Assembly (NCBI RefSeq): GCF_003855395.1
Contig: NZ_CP034015.1
Location: 3,048,001 to 3,112,000, forward strand
DNA from: Shewanella livingstonensis
GTDB lineage: Bacteria; Pseudomonadota; Gammaproteobacteria; Enterobacterales; Shewanellaceae
Direction of reading: 5' to 3'
DNA length: 64,000 nt
Shown: piece after piece, positions 9,776-20,856 of the stretch
Layout of the letters: each line of letters begins with the position of its first letter
Position numbering within the stretch: the stretch's first letter is position 1
Made by a program: the position numbers and the translations under genes
The notes under the pieces: model-generated
Seen by the model: only the letters and a program-made list of their open reading frames with translations
What the model was told of the DNA's origin: nothing
Database searches by the model: none

Positions 9776-10075
9776 TTATTTTTTACCCGAATTTGCCGCT
9801 TCAACTCGTGATTTTAACTTCTGTCCAGGACGGAAGGTAACAACACGACGTGCAGAAATCGGAATATCTTCACCAGTTTTCGGGTTCCTTCCCGGTCTTT
9901 GATTCTTGTCCCTAAGGTCAAAGTTGCCAAAGCCAGATAACTTGACCTGCTCACCACTTTCGAGTGCTTCACGAATTTCTTCAAAAAAAGACTCGACCAT
10001 CTCTTTAGCCACACGTTTGTTAATGCCTAATGTTTCAAAAAGATGTTCTGCCATTTCGGCTTTGGTAAGTGCCAT
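9776..10075 (-). CDS. ihfA: Integration host factor subunit alpha
   Basis: Sequence-specific DNA-bending protein that works as a heterodimer with IhfB in recombination, replication and transcription. At 99 residues it has exactly the E. coli length. It starts [17 protein letters not shown] and carries the DNA-arm signature ([20 protein letters not shown], then [12 protein letters not shown]) in which the Pro of RPGRNP intercalates into the minor groove. It starts only 3 bp after the pheT stop, as in many gammaproteobacteria where pheST-ihfA is one operon. The alpha rather than beta identity rests on this context and on the N-terminal sequence. Confidence 0.97.
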   Translation of the reverse strand: MALTKAEMAEHLFETLGINKRVAKEMVESFFEEIREALESGEQVKLSGFGNFDLRDKNQRPGRNPKTGEDIPISARRVVTFRPGQKLKSRVEAANSGKK

Positions 10076-10078
10076 ACT

Positions 10079-12466
10079 TTAATCCCTCAACGATGCGTTG
10101 AACTCGGTCTTTAGAGCCGATACTACTGATTCCATAGTCTCAGTAATATCTTTATCTTCAAGTGTACGAGTAGTGTCTTGTAACGTAAGTGCGATGGCTA
10201 GGCTCTTTTTACCCGGCTCAACACCTTTACCTTGGTATACATCGAACAAGTTTAAGCCAACCAACTGATTTTCGCCAACTTTTCTTATCACATTCATAAC
10301 ATCAGTTGCCGAAATAGCTTCATCTACTACCACTGCGATGTCGCGTCGGTTAGCAGGAAACTTAGATACAGCTTGGGCTAGCGGCAAACGGGCGTGCAAT
10401 AATGCATCCAGTTCTAACTCAAAAACAATTGTTTTGCCATTGAGGCCAAACGGCTTTTCCAAACTAGGATGGATAGCACCGATGTAACCAATGACTCGAT
10501 TATTTCGTAATATTTCAGCACATTGACCTGGATGCAGCGCAGGATGTGTTGCCCCTCTAAAACTAAATTCTGTAGAGGCAACTGTCAAGCCGATTATTGA
10601 TTCTAAATCACCTTTTAAATCAAAGAAGTCGACAGTTTTCGACTCCATTGACCAATGTTCTTCGTTTTGGGTACCTGAAATGACCGCGCCCAGCATGGCT
10701 TGTTGACGAACGCCAGAATCTGCTTGTGCATCAGGAACAAAGCGTAAACCGGTCTCAAATAAACGCACTCTATTTTGCTGACGGCTCTGGTTATAACCTA
10801 CTGCGGTCAATAAACCAGTAAACATTGATAAACGCATGGCTGACATTTCGACTGAAATCGGGTTTGGCAACACCATGGCTTCTTCGCCTGGATGAACAAT
10901 ATTTTGCATTTTAGGATCAACAAAACTGTAGGTCACCGCTTCTTGGAAACCTCGAGCAACAAATATGCTGCGAACACGTTTAAGCGAAATATCAGCTTCT
11001 TGGTGATCTGGCATACTTAACGCAGCCATTGGAGCAATGTTAGGAATGTTGTTGTAACCGTAAATACGGGCCACTTCTTCGATTAAATCTTCTTCAATCG
11101 CCATATCAAAACGATATGTTGCTGTGGTAACCACCCAATCATTGCCGTCAACGTTCACGTTAAAACCAAGACGCTCTAGAATTTCAACCACATCAGTGTC
11201 TGGAATAAAGTGACCTAAGGTTTTATCTAATTTATTGCGACGTAACGTAATGATTGCCGCTTGCGGTAAATGCTCGGCCGATACCGCTTCAATCACTTGG
11301 CCAGCTTCGCCGCCGCAGATATCTAATACAAGACGGGTAGCACGGTCCATTACTTTATGTTGTAGCTCAGGGTCAACCCCACGCTCAAAACGGTGTGACG
11401 CGTCTGTGTGTAAGCCTAAACGACGAGATTTACCCATAATCGCTAATGGAGAAAAGAAAGCACATTCTAAAAGAATGTCTTGGGTGTTTTTATTCACACC
11501 AGTACTTTCGCCACCAAAAACACCGGCAAGTGCAACAGCTTGTTTGTCGTCGGCAATCACGAGGGTATCGCTGGGTACAGTAATTTCGTTACCATCGAGC
11601 AAAGTTAACTTTTCAACACCATCAGCTAAACGAACGGTAATACCGCCGTTTAAGGTATTTAAGTCAAACGCATGCATTGGCTGACCAAATTCAATCAATA
11701 CGAAGTTAGTAATATCAACAATCGGATCGATTGAGCGGATACCACTGCGACGCAATTTTTCTTGCATCCATAATGGCGTAGCAGCCTTAACATTGATGTT
11801 TTTAACCACACGGCCTAAGTAACGTGGGCACAAATCTGGTGTAACAACATTAATGCTAAATGGCGCGTCAATCGTGGCCGTTACCGCGTCCCAAGAAGGT
11901 TCTGTCACTGCTTGGCGATTTAATACACCCACTTCACGTGCAAGTCCTGCCATGCCTAAACAATCAGCGCGGTTAGCCGTCAAATCAACATCAATAATGG
12001 CGTCATCTAATTGCAAGAATTCACGCACATTGACACCGATTGGTGCATCAATCGGTAGCTCAATAATGCCATCGCTTTCGATGTCGATACCTAACTCGCC
12101 ATACGAGCACAACATGCCCATTGACGGTTGACCGCGCAACTTGGCTTTTTTAATTTTAAAATCGCCAGGTAACACAGCGCCAACCATTGCTACAGCAACT
12201 TTTAAGCCTAAACGACAGTTTGGTGCACCACAAACAATGTCGATGAGCTCATCGCCGCCAACATTGATTTTGGTGACGCGTAATTTGTCGGCATCGGGAT
12301 GCTGGCCACATTCAACCACTTCACCGATGATCACGCCGCTAAAATCGGCGGCTACAGCATCAATACCGTCAACTTCAAGACCGGCCATAGTAATTTGGTG
12401 TGATAATGCGTCACGACTTACTGATGGGTTAACCCATTCACGAAGCCAAGATTCACTGAATTTCAT
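10079..12466 (-). CDS. pheT: Phenylalanyl-tRNA synthetase beta subunit
   Basis: Large subunit of the alpha2-beta2 enzyme that charges tRNA-Phe. The 795 residues equal the E. coli length. The order of domains is the EMAP/OB-like tRNA-binding domain (about residues 40-150), the B3/B4 editing domain (about 210-370), the B5 domain (about 400-475), the catalytic-like core and the ferredoxin-like FDX-ACB anticodon-binding domain (about 700-795, with [14 protein letters not shown]). It follows pheS by 15 bp and precedes ihfA by 3 bp. No defect is visible. Confidence 0.98.
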   Translation of the reverse strand: MKFSESWLREWVNPSVSRDALSHQITMAGLEVDGIDAVAADFSGVIIGEVVECGQHPDADKLRVTKINVGGDELIDIVCGAPNCRLGLKVAVAMVGAVLPGDFKIKKAKLRGQPSMGMLCSYGELGIDIESDGIIELPIDAPIGVNVREFLQLDDAIIDVDLTANRADCLGMAGLAREVGVLNRQAVTEPSWDAVTATIDAPFSINVVTPDLCPRYLGRVVKNINVKAATPLWMQEKLRRSGIRSIDPIVDITNFVLIEFGQPMHAFDLNTLNGGITVRLADGVEKLTLLDGNEITVPSDTLVIADDKQAVALAGVFGGESTGVNKNTQDILLECAFFSPLAIMGKSRRLGLHTDASHRFERGVDPELQHKVMDRATRLVLDICGGEAGQVIEAVSAEHLPQAAIITLRRNKLDKTLGHFIPDTDVVEILERLGFNVNVDGNDWVVTTATYRFDMAIEEDLIEEVARIYGYNNIPNIAPMAALSMPDHQEADISLKRVRSIFVARGFQEAVTYSFVDPKMQNIVHPGEEAMVLPNPISVEMSAMRLSMFTGLLTAVGYNQSRQQNRVRLFETGLRFVPDAQADSGVRQQAMLGAVISGTQNEEHWSMESKTVDFFDLKGDLESIIGLTVASTEFSFRGATHPALHPGQCAEILRNNRVIGYIGAIHPSLEKPFGLNGKTIVFELELDALLHARLPLAQAVSKFPANRRDIAVVVDEAISATDVMNVIRKVGENQLVGLNLFDVYQGKGVEPGKKSLAIALTLQDTTRTLEDKDITETMESVVSALKTEFNASLRD

Positions 12467-12481
12467 CTGATTTTAGCTCCG

Positions 12482-13784
<1,303 letters not shown>

Positions 13785-13808
13785 ATAAAAAAGGCGCATT
13801 ATGCGCCG
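13785..13808 (-). terminator. Terminator downstream of the extracellular nuclease gene
   Basis: On the minus strand the stem GGCGCATAATGCGCC is followed by TTTTTTATTG. It lies about 50 bp after the stop of the nuclease gene. Confidence 0.85.
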
Positions 13809-13859
13809 TTTGATTTATACCAAATCAGATAAAAATGACTGAATCTATGGCAATATTTA

Positions 13860-16706
13860 TTATCTAAAATGCACAGATACAGAGCCTTTTCCGCCATCAT
13901 TATCAACTACAGTTAACGCTACGGCATGCTCACGGCGACTAAAACTAAATGCCACTGGCCCACGCGCTTTACGGCCATTATTAAATAACCATTGATGATG
14001 TTTAATAACACCGTCTTGATCATAACTTGTTGAAATAAACAACTGCATAAACCATAAATTCACTCGCTGAATTTGAGCTATGGGTACTAAATTTACTGCC
14101 TCCACTACAATACTGACGGTGCGAATACTGGTTGCCACCGCACCTTTATCATCGGTAATAGTTAACTGTACTTGGTAATCGCCTGACTGCAAATACTGAT
14201 GTGAAGCCGTCATGCCTGACTCCACAGCACCATCACCAAAGTCCCACTGATACTGGGTAATTTGACCATCACTATCGGTTGATGTTGACTGAACCTGCAA
14301 TACACCGGCGCTTAATTGTTGCTCAAAACTGGCCACAGGCAACACATTTGATGGCGTAAATTTGAATGAGATAATCACAGGGTCGTGATCAGAGGAGCGA
14401 AATGCATCAGCTTGATACAATTCTTGTCGTTGCATTGCCGATTTATACTCTTCGTTGTAGTCAAGTGCACTAGGCTCATCGCCGTTAATATGCCATTGAG
14501 TAATACCCACAACGTTGCTGAGTAATGCACTATTAGCCAAGGCATGATCAAGCTGGCCAGACTCGCCTGAGTACACATATGAGTATGGCTTTGGCGCTCC
14601 TATATAGTGGGCTAATTCATTATAACCATGACTTGCTAACATGGTTAACGGATCTTCTTTAGCATAAGCATTTAAATCACCCATGACTAACACTTTACTG
14701 TCGGGATATTGCATGGCTAACCATTGGCCAATTGCATCACTTGCCCGTGTACGAGTTTGATTACAGTTACCTTGGCCATCTTGCAAGTCAGGATCGTTCA
14801 GGCTATCACAGTTGCTGCCTTTGGATTTAAGATGATTAACAGCAACCACCACATTTTCTTCAGAGCCCTTAATCATAAACTGCTGGGTTAGCATTGGGCG
14901 ATTTTTACCATCGTCAAACAATGCGGTACCATTATCATCGGTTGGAGAGTTGACTGAAGATAATATACGAGCATCACCTGAAAGAGCGAGTTTATCAGTG
15001 CGATAAATCATCCCTACGGTAATCGCATCCGTACCTATTTGTGCCACGCTAGGAACAACATACGCATAAATTGTTGCACCCATTGCCACATTTAAACCTG
15101 AAACTAAATCGCTAATGGCTGAGTTGGTGTTATAGCCATCATTTTCAATTTCCATTAAACCAAACACATCAGCATTAATGATTTGCATTGCACTGATAAT
15201 TTTTGCACGTTGACGCTCAAATTCAGTAATAGTATCTGCACCGCGTGCGGTAGGAAAACCATTACCATCACCAACGCCATTAAAGTAATTGAGCACATTG
15301 AAACTGGCTATATGTAAATCAGCATCGACCACAATTTCTGGCGCCATTTGACGTGGATTACTTTGGATAACGTTGACTAAACTGGTAGGCATAATGCGGA
15401 ACTGATTAAAACCATAATGCATCACACCTTCAAGTGCAGTGATATTATCACCGACCCGCATGGTATTATCGGCAGATAATCCTGGTGCAGGATACACAAT
15501 AACCTCCGGATTCTGGCTAGTATTGCCATCATCTAAAATAATGCTGTCACGGGCATTGTCAGCAGTCACAGCAAGCGCATCAGCTCCTGGATTAGCTACT
15601 TGAGTTCCAATAAAATGGCGGCTACTGCCTAATAAGATTTCACCGTAGCGGCCTAAGTTGTATACCTCGTTGACCACTAATGCTTGGTCGAAATACACTC
15701 GCATACCTTCAACACGTTCAAGTTGTTGATTGTCTGCTATTGGTAAGTTAATGCTAGCCACAACTGGTAATAACTGATTTGTACCACATAAAGCAAACTG
15801 GGTGATATTAGCTAACTGAGTTGTGCCTTGGTATTCTGCAACTGAGGCTTGCAAACGGATTCTATCACCAGCATTTACATCCAGAGGTTGATTACCGCTA
15901 TAAACAAATATGCCTTCCGAAGTTGCTATGTCACCATCCGCTTCTGCATCGGTCATTTGCAAGAATACGCCTTTTAAGCCCACTTGCTGATTGCTAGTAA
16001 CGATAGCTTCAACGACCACAGAACGGCCTATTAAAATACTAGCTTCGGCATTGCCTTGTATTGCGTGAATGGCAACAGCAGATTGGCCACAAACAAACTC
16101 CACCGAATCAACAGGGTCTATGGGATCTATAGGGTCCGTTGAACCATTAGCAGAAAATTGACCTAAATCACTAATATCATCTTGAGCAAAACCTTGCCAA
16201 CCCGCTAACGTGATTTCATCGTCAATCACTTGATCTGGCGTTAAGTTATGTGTGTCACGTCGAATAGTATTGTTTTGAGTTGATAAGTTGCCACTGCCCC
16301 ACTCAGATCCAGGGTCAACACCGACTTGGCCCAACGAGTCAACAACATTGGCGTTATGGCTTAGCACAATGGCATCGTCACCATTAAAAAAGCTCGCTGT
16401 ACTAATCTGTTGAGCAATTGAGAGGATCTCTGCTGAAGCGTCATTATCTGCAATAACAAATGTTGAATAAGCAGCAATATTACCATTCAAGGTAATATTG
16501 CTTGTCGCTGTAGTATTGCCATTAAAATAAAATGATAATACATAATCGCTTAACGCTATAGTGGCATCTGTTGGGTTATACAACTCAATGGCTTTGTTAT
16601 TACTGCTGCCTTCGACATATTCTGAGATAAGTAAATCTTGTGCGCTGACTTGAAAGGCCATCAATATTGAAATTGATGCCGCAAGCAAGGTTTTATTACT
16701 TAACAT
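13860..16706 (-). CDS. Secreted endonuclease/exonuclease/phosphatase-family nuclease with lamin-tail and PKD domains (ExeM-like)
   Basis: A 948-residue exported protein. Residues 1-22 form a signal peptide ending FQVSAQ. A lamin-tail domain follows (LLISEYVEGSSNNKAIELYN onward, to about 150), then a short Asp-Pro linker (TDPIDPIDPVD) and an OB-like region of YhcR type (about 200-440). An EEP nuclease domain spans about 455-780 with FGLMEIENDG, VVAVNHLKSKGSNC, VMGDLNAY and SSDHDPVI as catalytic motifs. One clear PKD domain (about 795-870, QWDFGDG) and a second, weaker one end the chain. The layout matches Shewanella ExeM-type extracellular DNases, which degrade extracellular DNA. The Gly-Gly/hydrophobic/basic C-terminal tail common in such proteins is absent; the chain ends in the last PKD-like domain. 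Confidence 0.85.
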   Translation of the reverse strand: MLSNKTLLAASISILMAFQVSAQDLLISEYVEGSSNNKAIELYNPTDATIALSDYVLSFYFNGNTTATSNITLNGNIAAYSTFVIADNDASAEILSIAQQISTASFFNGDDAIVLSHNANVVDSLGQVGVDPGSEWGSGNLSTQNNTIRRDTHNLTPDQVIDDEITLAGWQGFAQDDISDLGQFSANGSTDPIDPIDPVDSVEFVCGQSAVAIHAIQGNAEASILIGRSVVVEAIVTSNQQVGLKGVFLQMTDAEADGDIATSEGIFVYSGNQPLDVNAGDRIRLQASVAEYQGTTQLANITQFALCGTNQLLPVVASINLPIADNQQLERVEGMRVYFDQALVVNEVYNLGRYGEILLGSSRHFIGTQVANPGADALAVTADNARDSIILDDGNTSQNPEVIVYPAPGLSADNTMRVGDNITALEGVMHYGFNQFRIMPTSLVNVIQSNPRQMAPEIVVDADLHIASFNVLNYFNGVGDGNGFPTARGADTITEFERQRAKIISAMQIINADVFGLMEIENDGYNTNSAISDLVSGLNVAMGATIYAYVVPSVAQIGTDAITVGMIYRTDKLALSGDARILSSVNSPTDDNGTALFDDGKNRPMLTQQFMIKGSEENVVVAVNHLKSKGSNCDSLNDPDLQDGQGNCNQTRTRASDAIGQWLAMQYPDSKVLVMGDLNAYAKEDPLTMLASHGYNELAHYIGAPKPYSYVYSGESGQLDHALANSALLSNVVGITQWHINGDEPSALDYNEEYKSAMQRQELYQADAFRSSDHDPVIISFKFTPSNVLPVASFEQQLSAGVLQVQSTSTDSDGQITQYQWDFGDGAVESGMTASHQYLQSGDYQVQLTITDDKGAVATSIRTVSIVVEAVNLVPIAQIQRVNLWFMQLFISTSYDQDGVIKHHQWLFNNGRKARGPVAFSFSRREHAVALTVVDNDGGKGSVSVHFR

Positions 16707-16852
16707 GTTAGACCCTTATTATTATCCATAATGTTCGTTAACTGATGTATATCGTTAACATCTTTTTATAAATTTATATCCTAAATCGGGTCTTACTATA
16801 TCGATAACCGATGACAGTTAGGTTGCAATTATGTTGCAGAATTTGAGAAAAA

Positions 16853-16886
16853 AACATAAAAAAATACCGCTCAATGCGAGCGGTAT
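16853..16886 (-). terminator. Terminator downstream of the retropepsin-like gene
   Basis: On the minus strand ATACCGCTCGCATTGAGCGG is part of a stem closed by TAT and followed by TTTTTTTATG. It lies about 27 bp after the stop. Confidence 0.85.
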
Positions 16887-16912
16887 AGACAGATAATTTA
16901 GCATAAACGCAG

Positions 16913-17797
16913 TTAATGTTTTTTAGATACATCAACCATATAATGGCCTTGTAACCAATTTCGTCCAATTAACAATTTGTAACCCATTTTACTACGGTCT
17001 TTGAGATTTACATCAACGACAAACTCATGACGAGGTTCTCCAACGCTTAACCTCACCATATAACGCCTTTCGGTACCTTGTGCATTGCGAATTAACGAAG
17101 TACCCCTAATTTTGGTGCGTACGTCGGCTTGTTCACCTTTTTCATTGGCCGTAGTAAACGTAATCATCTTACCTATGTTGTTTTCAATATTTATGGTGTC
17201 TTCTTTCTCAACTCTAATATTAACAGCATGCAATGAATTCTCTACAGCACCAGTATCAATACGTGTGTTGTACATTAAACCTGTTTGCTTAACACTCAAC
17301 TCAGCTAAAGGACCAATAGTCTTTTTTTCTGACACATCCACTATATAATTACGTTTTAAAAAATTACGACCTATAAGTAACTTGTAATTCATATGGCTGC
17401 GATCACGTAAATTAACATGAATATTGTGCAACTTATCGGAAAAGCCGACATCAAGCTTCACCATGTAACGGGTTTCAATTCCTTGAGAATTTTTCACCGT
17501 TGATGTACTAACAATTTCAGCTTGAATGCGTTTTTTCTCACCACGTTCATTTTCAGTGGTAAATTCAACAATCTTACCGACATTACTTTTCATTTTTTCG
17601 GATTCACCGCCAATAATGTCTAAATCAACCGCGTGTAACGACGTATTAACGGCACCAGTATCAATGCGGGCTTTATACAGTAGTCCAGACTTAGCAACTG
17701 TCAGGGTTTCCACCTGATTTAACACAATTTTATCACTCGCAAACACAGATATAGAAAGAAAAAATAATACAGTTGAAATCGCAATTCTTTTAAACAT
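16913..17797 (-). CDS. Periplasmic protein with two tandem retropepsin-like (RimB/ATP-dependent zinc protease family) domains
   Basis: A 294-residue exported protein with a signal peptide (about 1-21, cleaved near VFASDK). Two homologous domains follow, about residues 24-155 and 160-290. Each has an RIDTGA motif (catalytic-type Asp at about 46 and 181), an (N/E)SLHA segment, an RYMVxL strand and an (Y)KLLIGRN(F/W)L motif. The family (PF05618, often labelled ATP-dependent zinc protease) is retropepsin-like, and single-domain members would be expected to dimerise. Here both halves are on one chain. The start at 17797 has GGA eight bases upstream. Enzymatic activity is inferred from the family, not shown. 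Confidence 0.8.
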   Translation of the reverse strand: MFKRIAISTVLFFLSISVFASDKIVLNQVETLTVAKSGLLYKARIDTGAVNTSLHAVDLDIIGGESEKMKSNVGKIVEFTTENERGEKKRIQAEIVSTSTVKNSQGIETRYMVKLDVGFSDKLHNIHVNLRDRSHMNYKLLIGRNFLKRNYIVDVSEKKTIGPLAELSVKQTGLMYNTRIDTGAVENSLHAVNIRVEKEDTINIENNIGKMITFTTANEKGEQADVRTKIRGTSLIRNAQGTERRYMVRLSVGEPRHEFVVDVNLKDRSKMGYKLLIGRNWLQGHYMVDVSKKH

Positions 17798-17851
17798 GAT
17801 CAATTCCAAAAAATCCACAAGCCACTTTAATAGCGGTCAGTTCATGTGCGT

Positions 17852-18202
17852 TTATCGCAATAAATGATCAACTTCTTGATCAAATAAATTTTTAATTAAA
17901 CCTGAAAACTCAGTAATAAAGATACTTTGTTCTGGGGTGGCTAGCTGATTAGCTACTGAGGCTAAAATCTCTTCTAAGTCATACACTATTGCATCAATTT
18001 CACGGATCACCATATTACGCTGAGCAAATGATAATTGCGGGTTTTGTCCACATACCATAATGATCTGAGCAGACAATTGCTCTTCAAACAGTTCCATGAC
18101 AGTTTCCGTTGCAGCTACATTATTCTCAGAGGCCTCAAATAAGCCTAAATGTTCAGTTAAATACTGAATTAAATGTATGTACCCGTCTTTGTCAGTAACC
18201 AT
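17852..18202 (-). CDS. DUF3802 family protein
   Basis: A 116-residue soluble, acidic, probably all-helical protein (MVTDKDGYIHLIQYLTEHLG) of a family known from Shewanella and Vibrio relatives and of unknown function. It has no signal peptide or membrane segment. It lies 54 bp upstream of the retropepsin-like gene on the same strand; the two may or may not be co-transcribed. I recognise the family by its N-terminus and length only. Confidence 0.75.
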   Translation of the reverse strand: MVTDKDGYIHLIQYLTEHLGLFEASENNVAATETVMELFEEQLSAQIIMVCGQNPQLSFAQRNMVIREIDAIVYDLEEILASVANQLATPEQSIFITEFSGLIKNLFDQEVDHLLR

Positions 18203-18282
18203 TTTGTCTCACCTTTATTAAATCGATTTAACTAAAATGGCGGTCAATCTTTATGATCGAAAGCCATTTTAAACACTAATAA

Positions 18283-18861
18283 CTATTGCGCTAAGGTTAG
18301 CACAAATGACACTGGCACCGCTAAGCTGATACTCGGTAACCCCGCCATTTCCTTAAGTTTTTCGACACCTGATACGAGGTTAAATTCATTTGCTTGTACA
18401 ATCACTGGCGCTAAGCTTGAGATCACCATTTTGTTGTCAGACAATTTAGCCACTAATACATCAAAGCTCTTTTGCTGTTTCTGACCATGTAATTTAATGG
18501 TTGCTTCAACTTGGGTGGTTAACGTGTCACCCACTTTTAATCCTGCAAGCAATTTAGGATTAACTACCGCGTCTAAGGTTAACTTTGGAAACTGGGCAAC
18601 TTCAAATAACACGGTCTGCATACGCTGATCGCGAACTTCAATACCAGTATCAACGCTGGTAAGGTCAATCGATAAAGAAAATGCTCCTGCATCAGTTAAT
18701 GAACCTGCAACTTGTTTAAAATGATGCACTTCGGCAATATCTGCTTTCTTAATAGAAATAAAGCTCACCCGAGAGTGATCTTGATTGACTTGCCAATCGC
18801 CTGCCATTACAGATGTACTTAACAAGCTCGCGGCTAAAAAAGGTAACCATTTTTTCATCAT
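18283..18861 (-). CDS. YceI family periplasmic protein
   Basis: A 192-residue exported beta-barrel, lipocalin-like protein of the YceI family, members of which bind isoprenoid or other lipids. A signal peptide (MMKKWLPFLAASLLSTSVMA, 20 residues) precedes GDWQVNQDHSRVSFISIKKADI, the typical opening with the conserved DHSRVSF. The VDTGIEVRDQRMQTVLFEVAQFP stretch is a second family signature. The role in this organism is unknown. It lies between YaiI and DUF3802 on the same strand. Confidence 0.9.
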   Translation of the reverse strand: MMKKWLPFLAASLLSTSVMAGDWQVNQDHSRVSFISIKKADIAEVHHFKQVAGSLTDAGAFSLSIDLTSVDTGIEVRDQRMQTVLFEVAQFPKLTLDAVVNPKLLAGLKVGDTLTTQVEATIKLHGQKQQKSFDVLVAKLSDNKMVISSLAPVIVQANEFNLVSGVEKLKEMAGLPSISLAVPVSFVLTLAQ

Positions 18862-18908
18862 AAAGTCCTTTGTATAAAAAGTCAGATTAAGTATAGAGTA
18901 ATCTGTGG

Positions 18909-19406
18909 TTATATCTTGCTGGGGATCAATCTAGCCAGCCATTTGTCTAACGCTTGTGCAAACGCGTGCTTATCCGTTTGCGAAAAACTATTCGGACCAC
19001 CAGTATGTATACCGCTGCTGCGCATTTCTTCCATAAAGTCGCGCATAGTTAATATCTGTTTGATATTTTCAACTGTATATACAGTGCCACGAGGGTTTAA
19101 TACCAGCGCGCCTTTATCTACAGCATCTGATGCCAGAGGAATATCAGCAGTAATAACTAAATCCCCTTTGACGACTTGGTCAACAATGTAGTTGTCTGCT
19201 TCATCAAAACCTGAACTAACTCTGATCATGCTAATTAATGGTGATATTGGCACTTTAATCATTTGATTAGCCACTAATACCAGCTGAATTGATTTACGCT
19301 CAGATGCCCGAAACAACATGTCTTTGACAGGGTTGGGGCAGGCATCTGCATCAACCCAGATTTTATTGGTTATCACCGCTAAATGCTCCACTTCATTAAC
19401 ACTCAT
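18909..19406 (-). CDS. yaiI: YaiI/YqxD (DUF188, PIN-like) family protein
   Basis: A 165-residue cytoplasmic protein of the UPF0178 family. Signatures are [31 protein letters not shown] and GALVLNPRG. The structure is PIN/NYN nuclease-like, with clustered Asp residues ([23 protein letters not shown]), but the substrate is unknown. The ATG overlaps the pdxH stop by one base (TAATG), so it is translationally coupled to pdxH. Confidence 0.88.
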   Translation of the reverse strand: MSVNEVEHLAVITNKIWVDADACPNPVKDMLFRASERKSIQLVLVANQMIKVPISPLISMIRVSSGFDEADNYIVDQVVKGDLVITADIPLASDAVDKGALVLNPRGTVYTVENIKQILTMRDFMEEMRSSGIHTGGPNSFSQTDKHAFAQALDKWLARLIPSKI

Positions 19407-20044
19407 TAAGGTGCCAACCGATCAATATTCCAATCCGCATCGGTTTTAGTGTAAATAAATCGGTCGTGTAACCGATGTTCGCCTCCCTGCCAAAACTCAA
19501 TACTGGCTGGACGGATTAAATATCCACCCCAAAATTTAGGCAAAGGCACTTCACCTTGAGCAAATTTAGCTTTCATTTCGGCAAATTTGCCTTCTAACGC
19601 CTGCCTTGCGCTAATTTTGCTAGATTGCTTAGATACCCATGCGGCAATTTGGCTGTCTTTGGGTCTAGACATAAAGTATTTCGCCACATCTAACATAGAT
19701 AACGGCTCTGCTTGACCTAATACAGCTACTTGACGATCTAGTGGATGCCAGGGAAACAATAAGCTAATTTTGCTGTTAACCGCTATCTGTTTTGCTTTGC
19801 GGCTTTCTAGATTAGTAAAAAATACAAACCCGTTATCATCAAATTTCTTTAGCAACACAATACGTTGAAATGGCTGACCATCTTCATCAACCGTGGCGAC
19901 ACACATGGCGGTTGGATCGGAAAGTTGGGCATCTTTAGCCTGTTGCATCCATTGTTCAAATAGATCCATTGGGTTAGTAGGCAAATTAGCTCTTCTTAAT
20001 CCACCTTGGGTATATTCACGGCGAATATCACTTAAATCACTCAT
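19406..20044 (-). CDS. pdxH: Pyridoxine/pyridoxamine 5'-phosphate oxidase
   Basis: FMN-dependent enzyme that makes pyridoxal 5'-phosphate from PNP or PMP, the last step of vitamin B6 synthesis and salvage. The 212 residues match the family. Seen are [20 protein letters not shown] at the N-terminus, the FMN-contact stretch [29 protein letters not shown], and [24 protein letters not shown] with the substrate-binding C-terminal RLAP. PLP made here serves several enzymes encoded in the window (speA, metC, hisC), though that is no evidence of regulation. Confidence 0.97.
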   Translation of the reverse strand: MSDLSDIRREYTQGGLRRANLPTNPMDLFEQWMQQAKDAQLSDPTAMCVATVDEDGQPFQRIVLLKKFDDNGFVFFTNLESRKAKQIAVNSKISLLFPWHPLDRQVAVLGQAEPLSMLDVAKYFMSRPKDSQIAAWVSKQSSKISARQALEGKFAEMKAKFAQGEVPLPKFWGGYLIRPASIEFWQGGEHRLHDRFIYTKTDADWNIDRLAP

Positions 20045-20176
20045 ATTGGCTCCTCATTAAAGCTTGCTGGATCTATTCTACGCTGAGCAGACATAAAAAA
20101 GCTAACGTCAACGCGTTGGCTAATGTGTTTAATTACAAAGTTGAAATTACTTTTTAATTAAGCCTTTACCATCTGC

Positions 20177-20815
20177 TCAAACATGCAGCATCTCAAGGCC
20201 CGGTATAGCACGTGCAAGGTCGTTATTACAGCACAATCATAGATGGTGTCACTTCACCCCTTTCGATACCAACAACATTAATACCGTGTAATCCATGAAT
20301 AATTTGCATCATTTTATCACGGGTTAAACCAGTACGTAGTGGTGTACTCGTACCGCTGCGAAAGCGAGCTCGACAAAATAAATATCAAACGCAATCTATA
20401 AAGGCATATCACCAACACGAGCAAGTACTTGCTCAACAATCTGTTGCGCGGTTAAGTATTTGACGTTAGTGGCATCAATCACCTTAAAATAATAGCATTC
20501 TTTGCTATATTCCCTGCGAATGCCCATTTAGATTAAATGATCAACATCAATTAATCTTTCACGTGGAGCATGGTAAACATCGAATCAGGCCTTATTTAGC
20601 GCCTTAGTCATAAGTATCTGTGAGCATTAAAAACAACAACACTAATACTTTTACATAAACTGAAATTCCAAGACCAACGAGCCTCTGCCATGCCATGCCA
20701 AAAGGTTAACCAATCACTACAACATCAGCGGCTGATTCAATTGGTTTAACATTAAGCGGTTGGTGTACATAGCCAAATACGTTTGAATAAAGCGAATAAT
20801 CAGATTTTTATGCGA
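20177..20815 (-). pseudogene. speB: Decayed agmatinase (speB) pseudogene
   Basis: Read on the minus strand, pieces of agmatinase appear in order but in different frames with several stops. From the 5' end these are YSLYSNVFGYVHQPLNVKP with VVVIG, stop, PFGMA; then YHAPRERLIDVDHLI, stop, MGIRREYSKECYYFKVIDA; QQIVEQVLARVGDMPL, stop, IAFDI; and, after a frameshift, SGTSTPLRTGLTRDKMM, then GINVVGI. These align with E. coli SpeB in the same order. About 100 residues of the middle are missing, including the GGDH region. The gene cannot make a functional enzyme. It sits between the AdoMet decarboxylase and pdxH, where an intact speB would complete a polyamine cluster. Confidence 0.88.
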
Positions 20816-20856
20816 AAGTTGTTTTAGACAATACCAGATATGGCAACTGCCGATAA

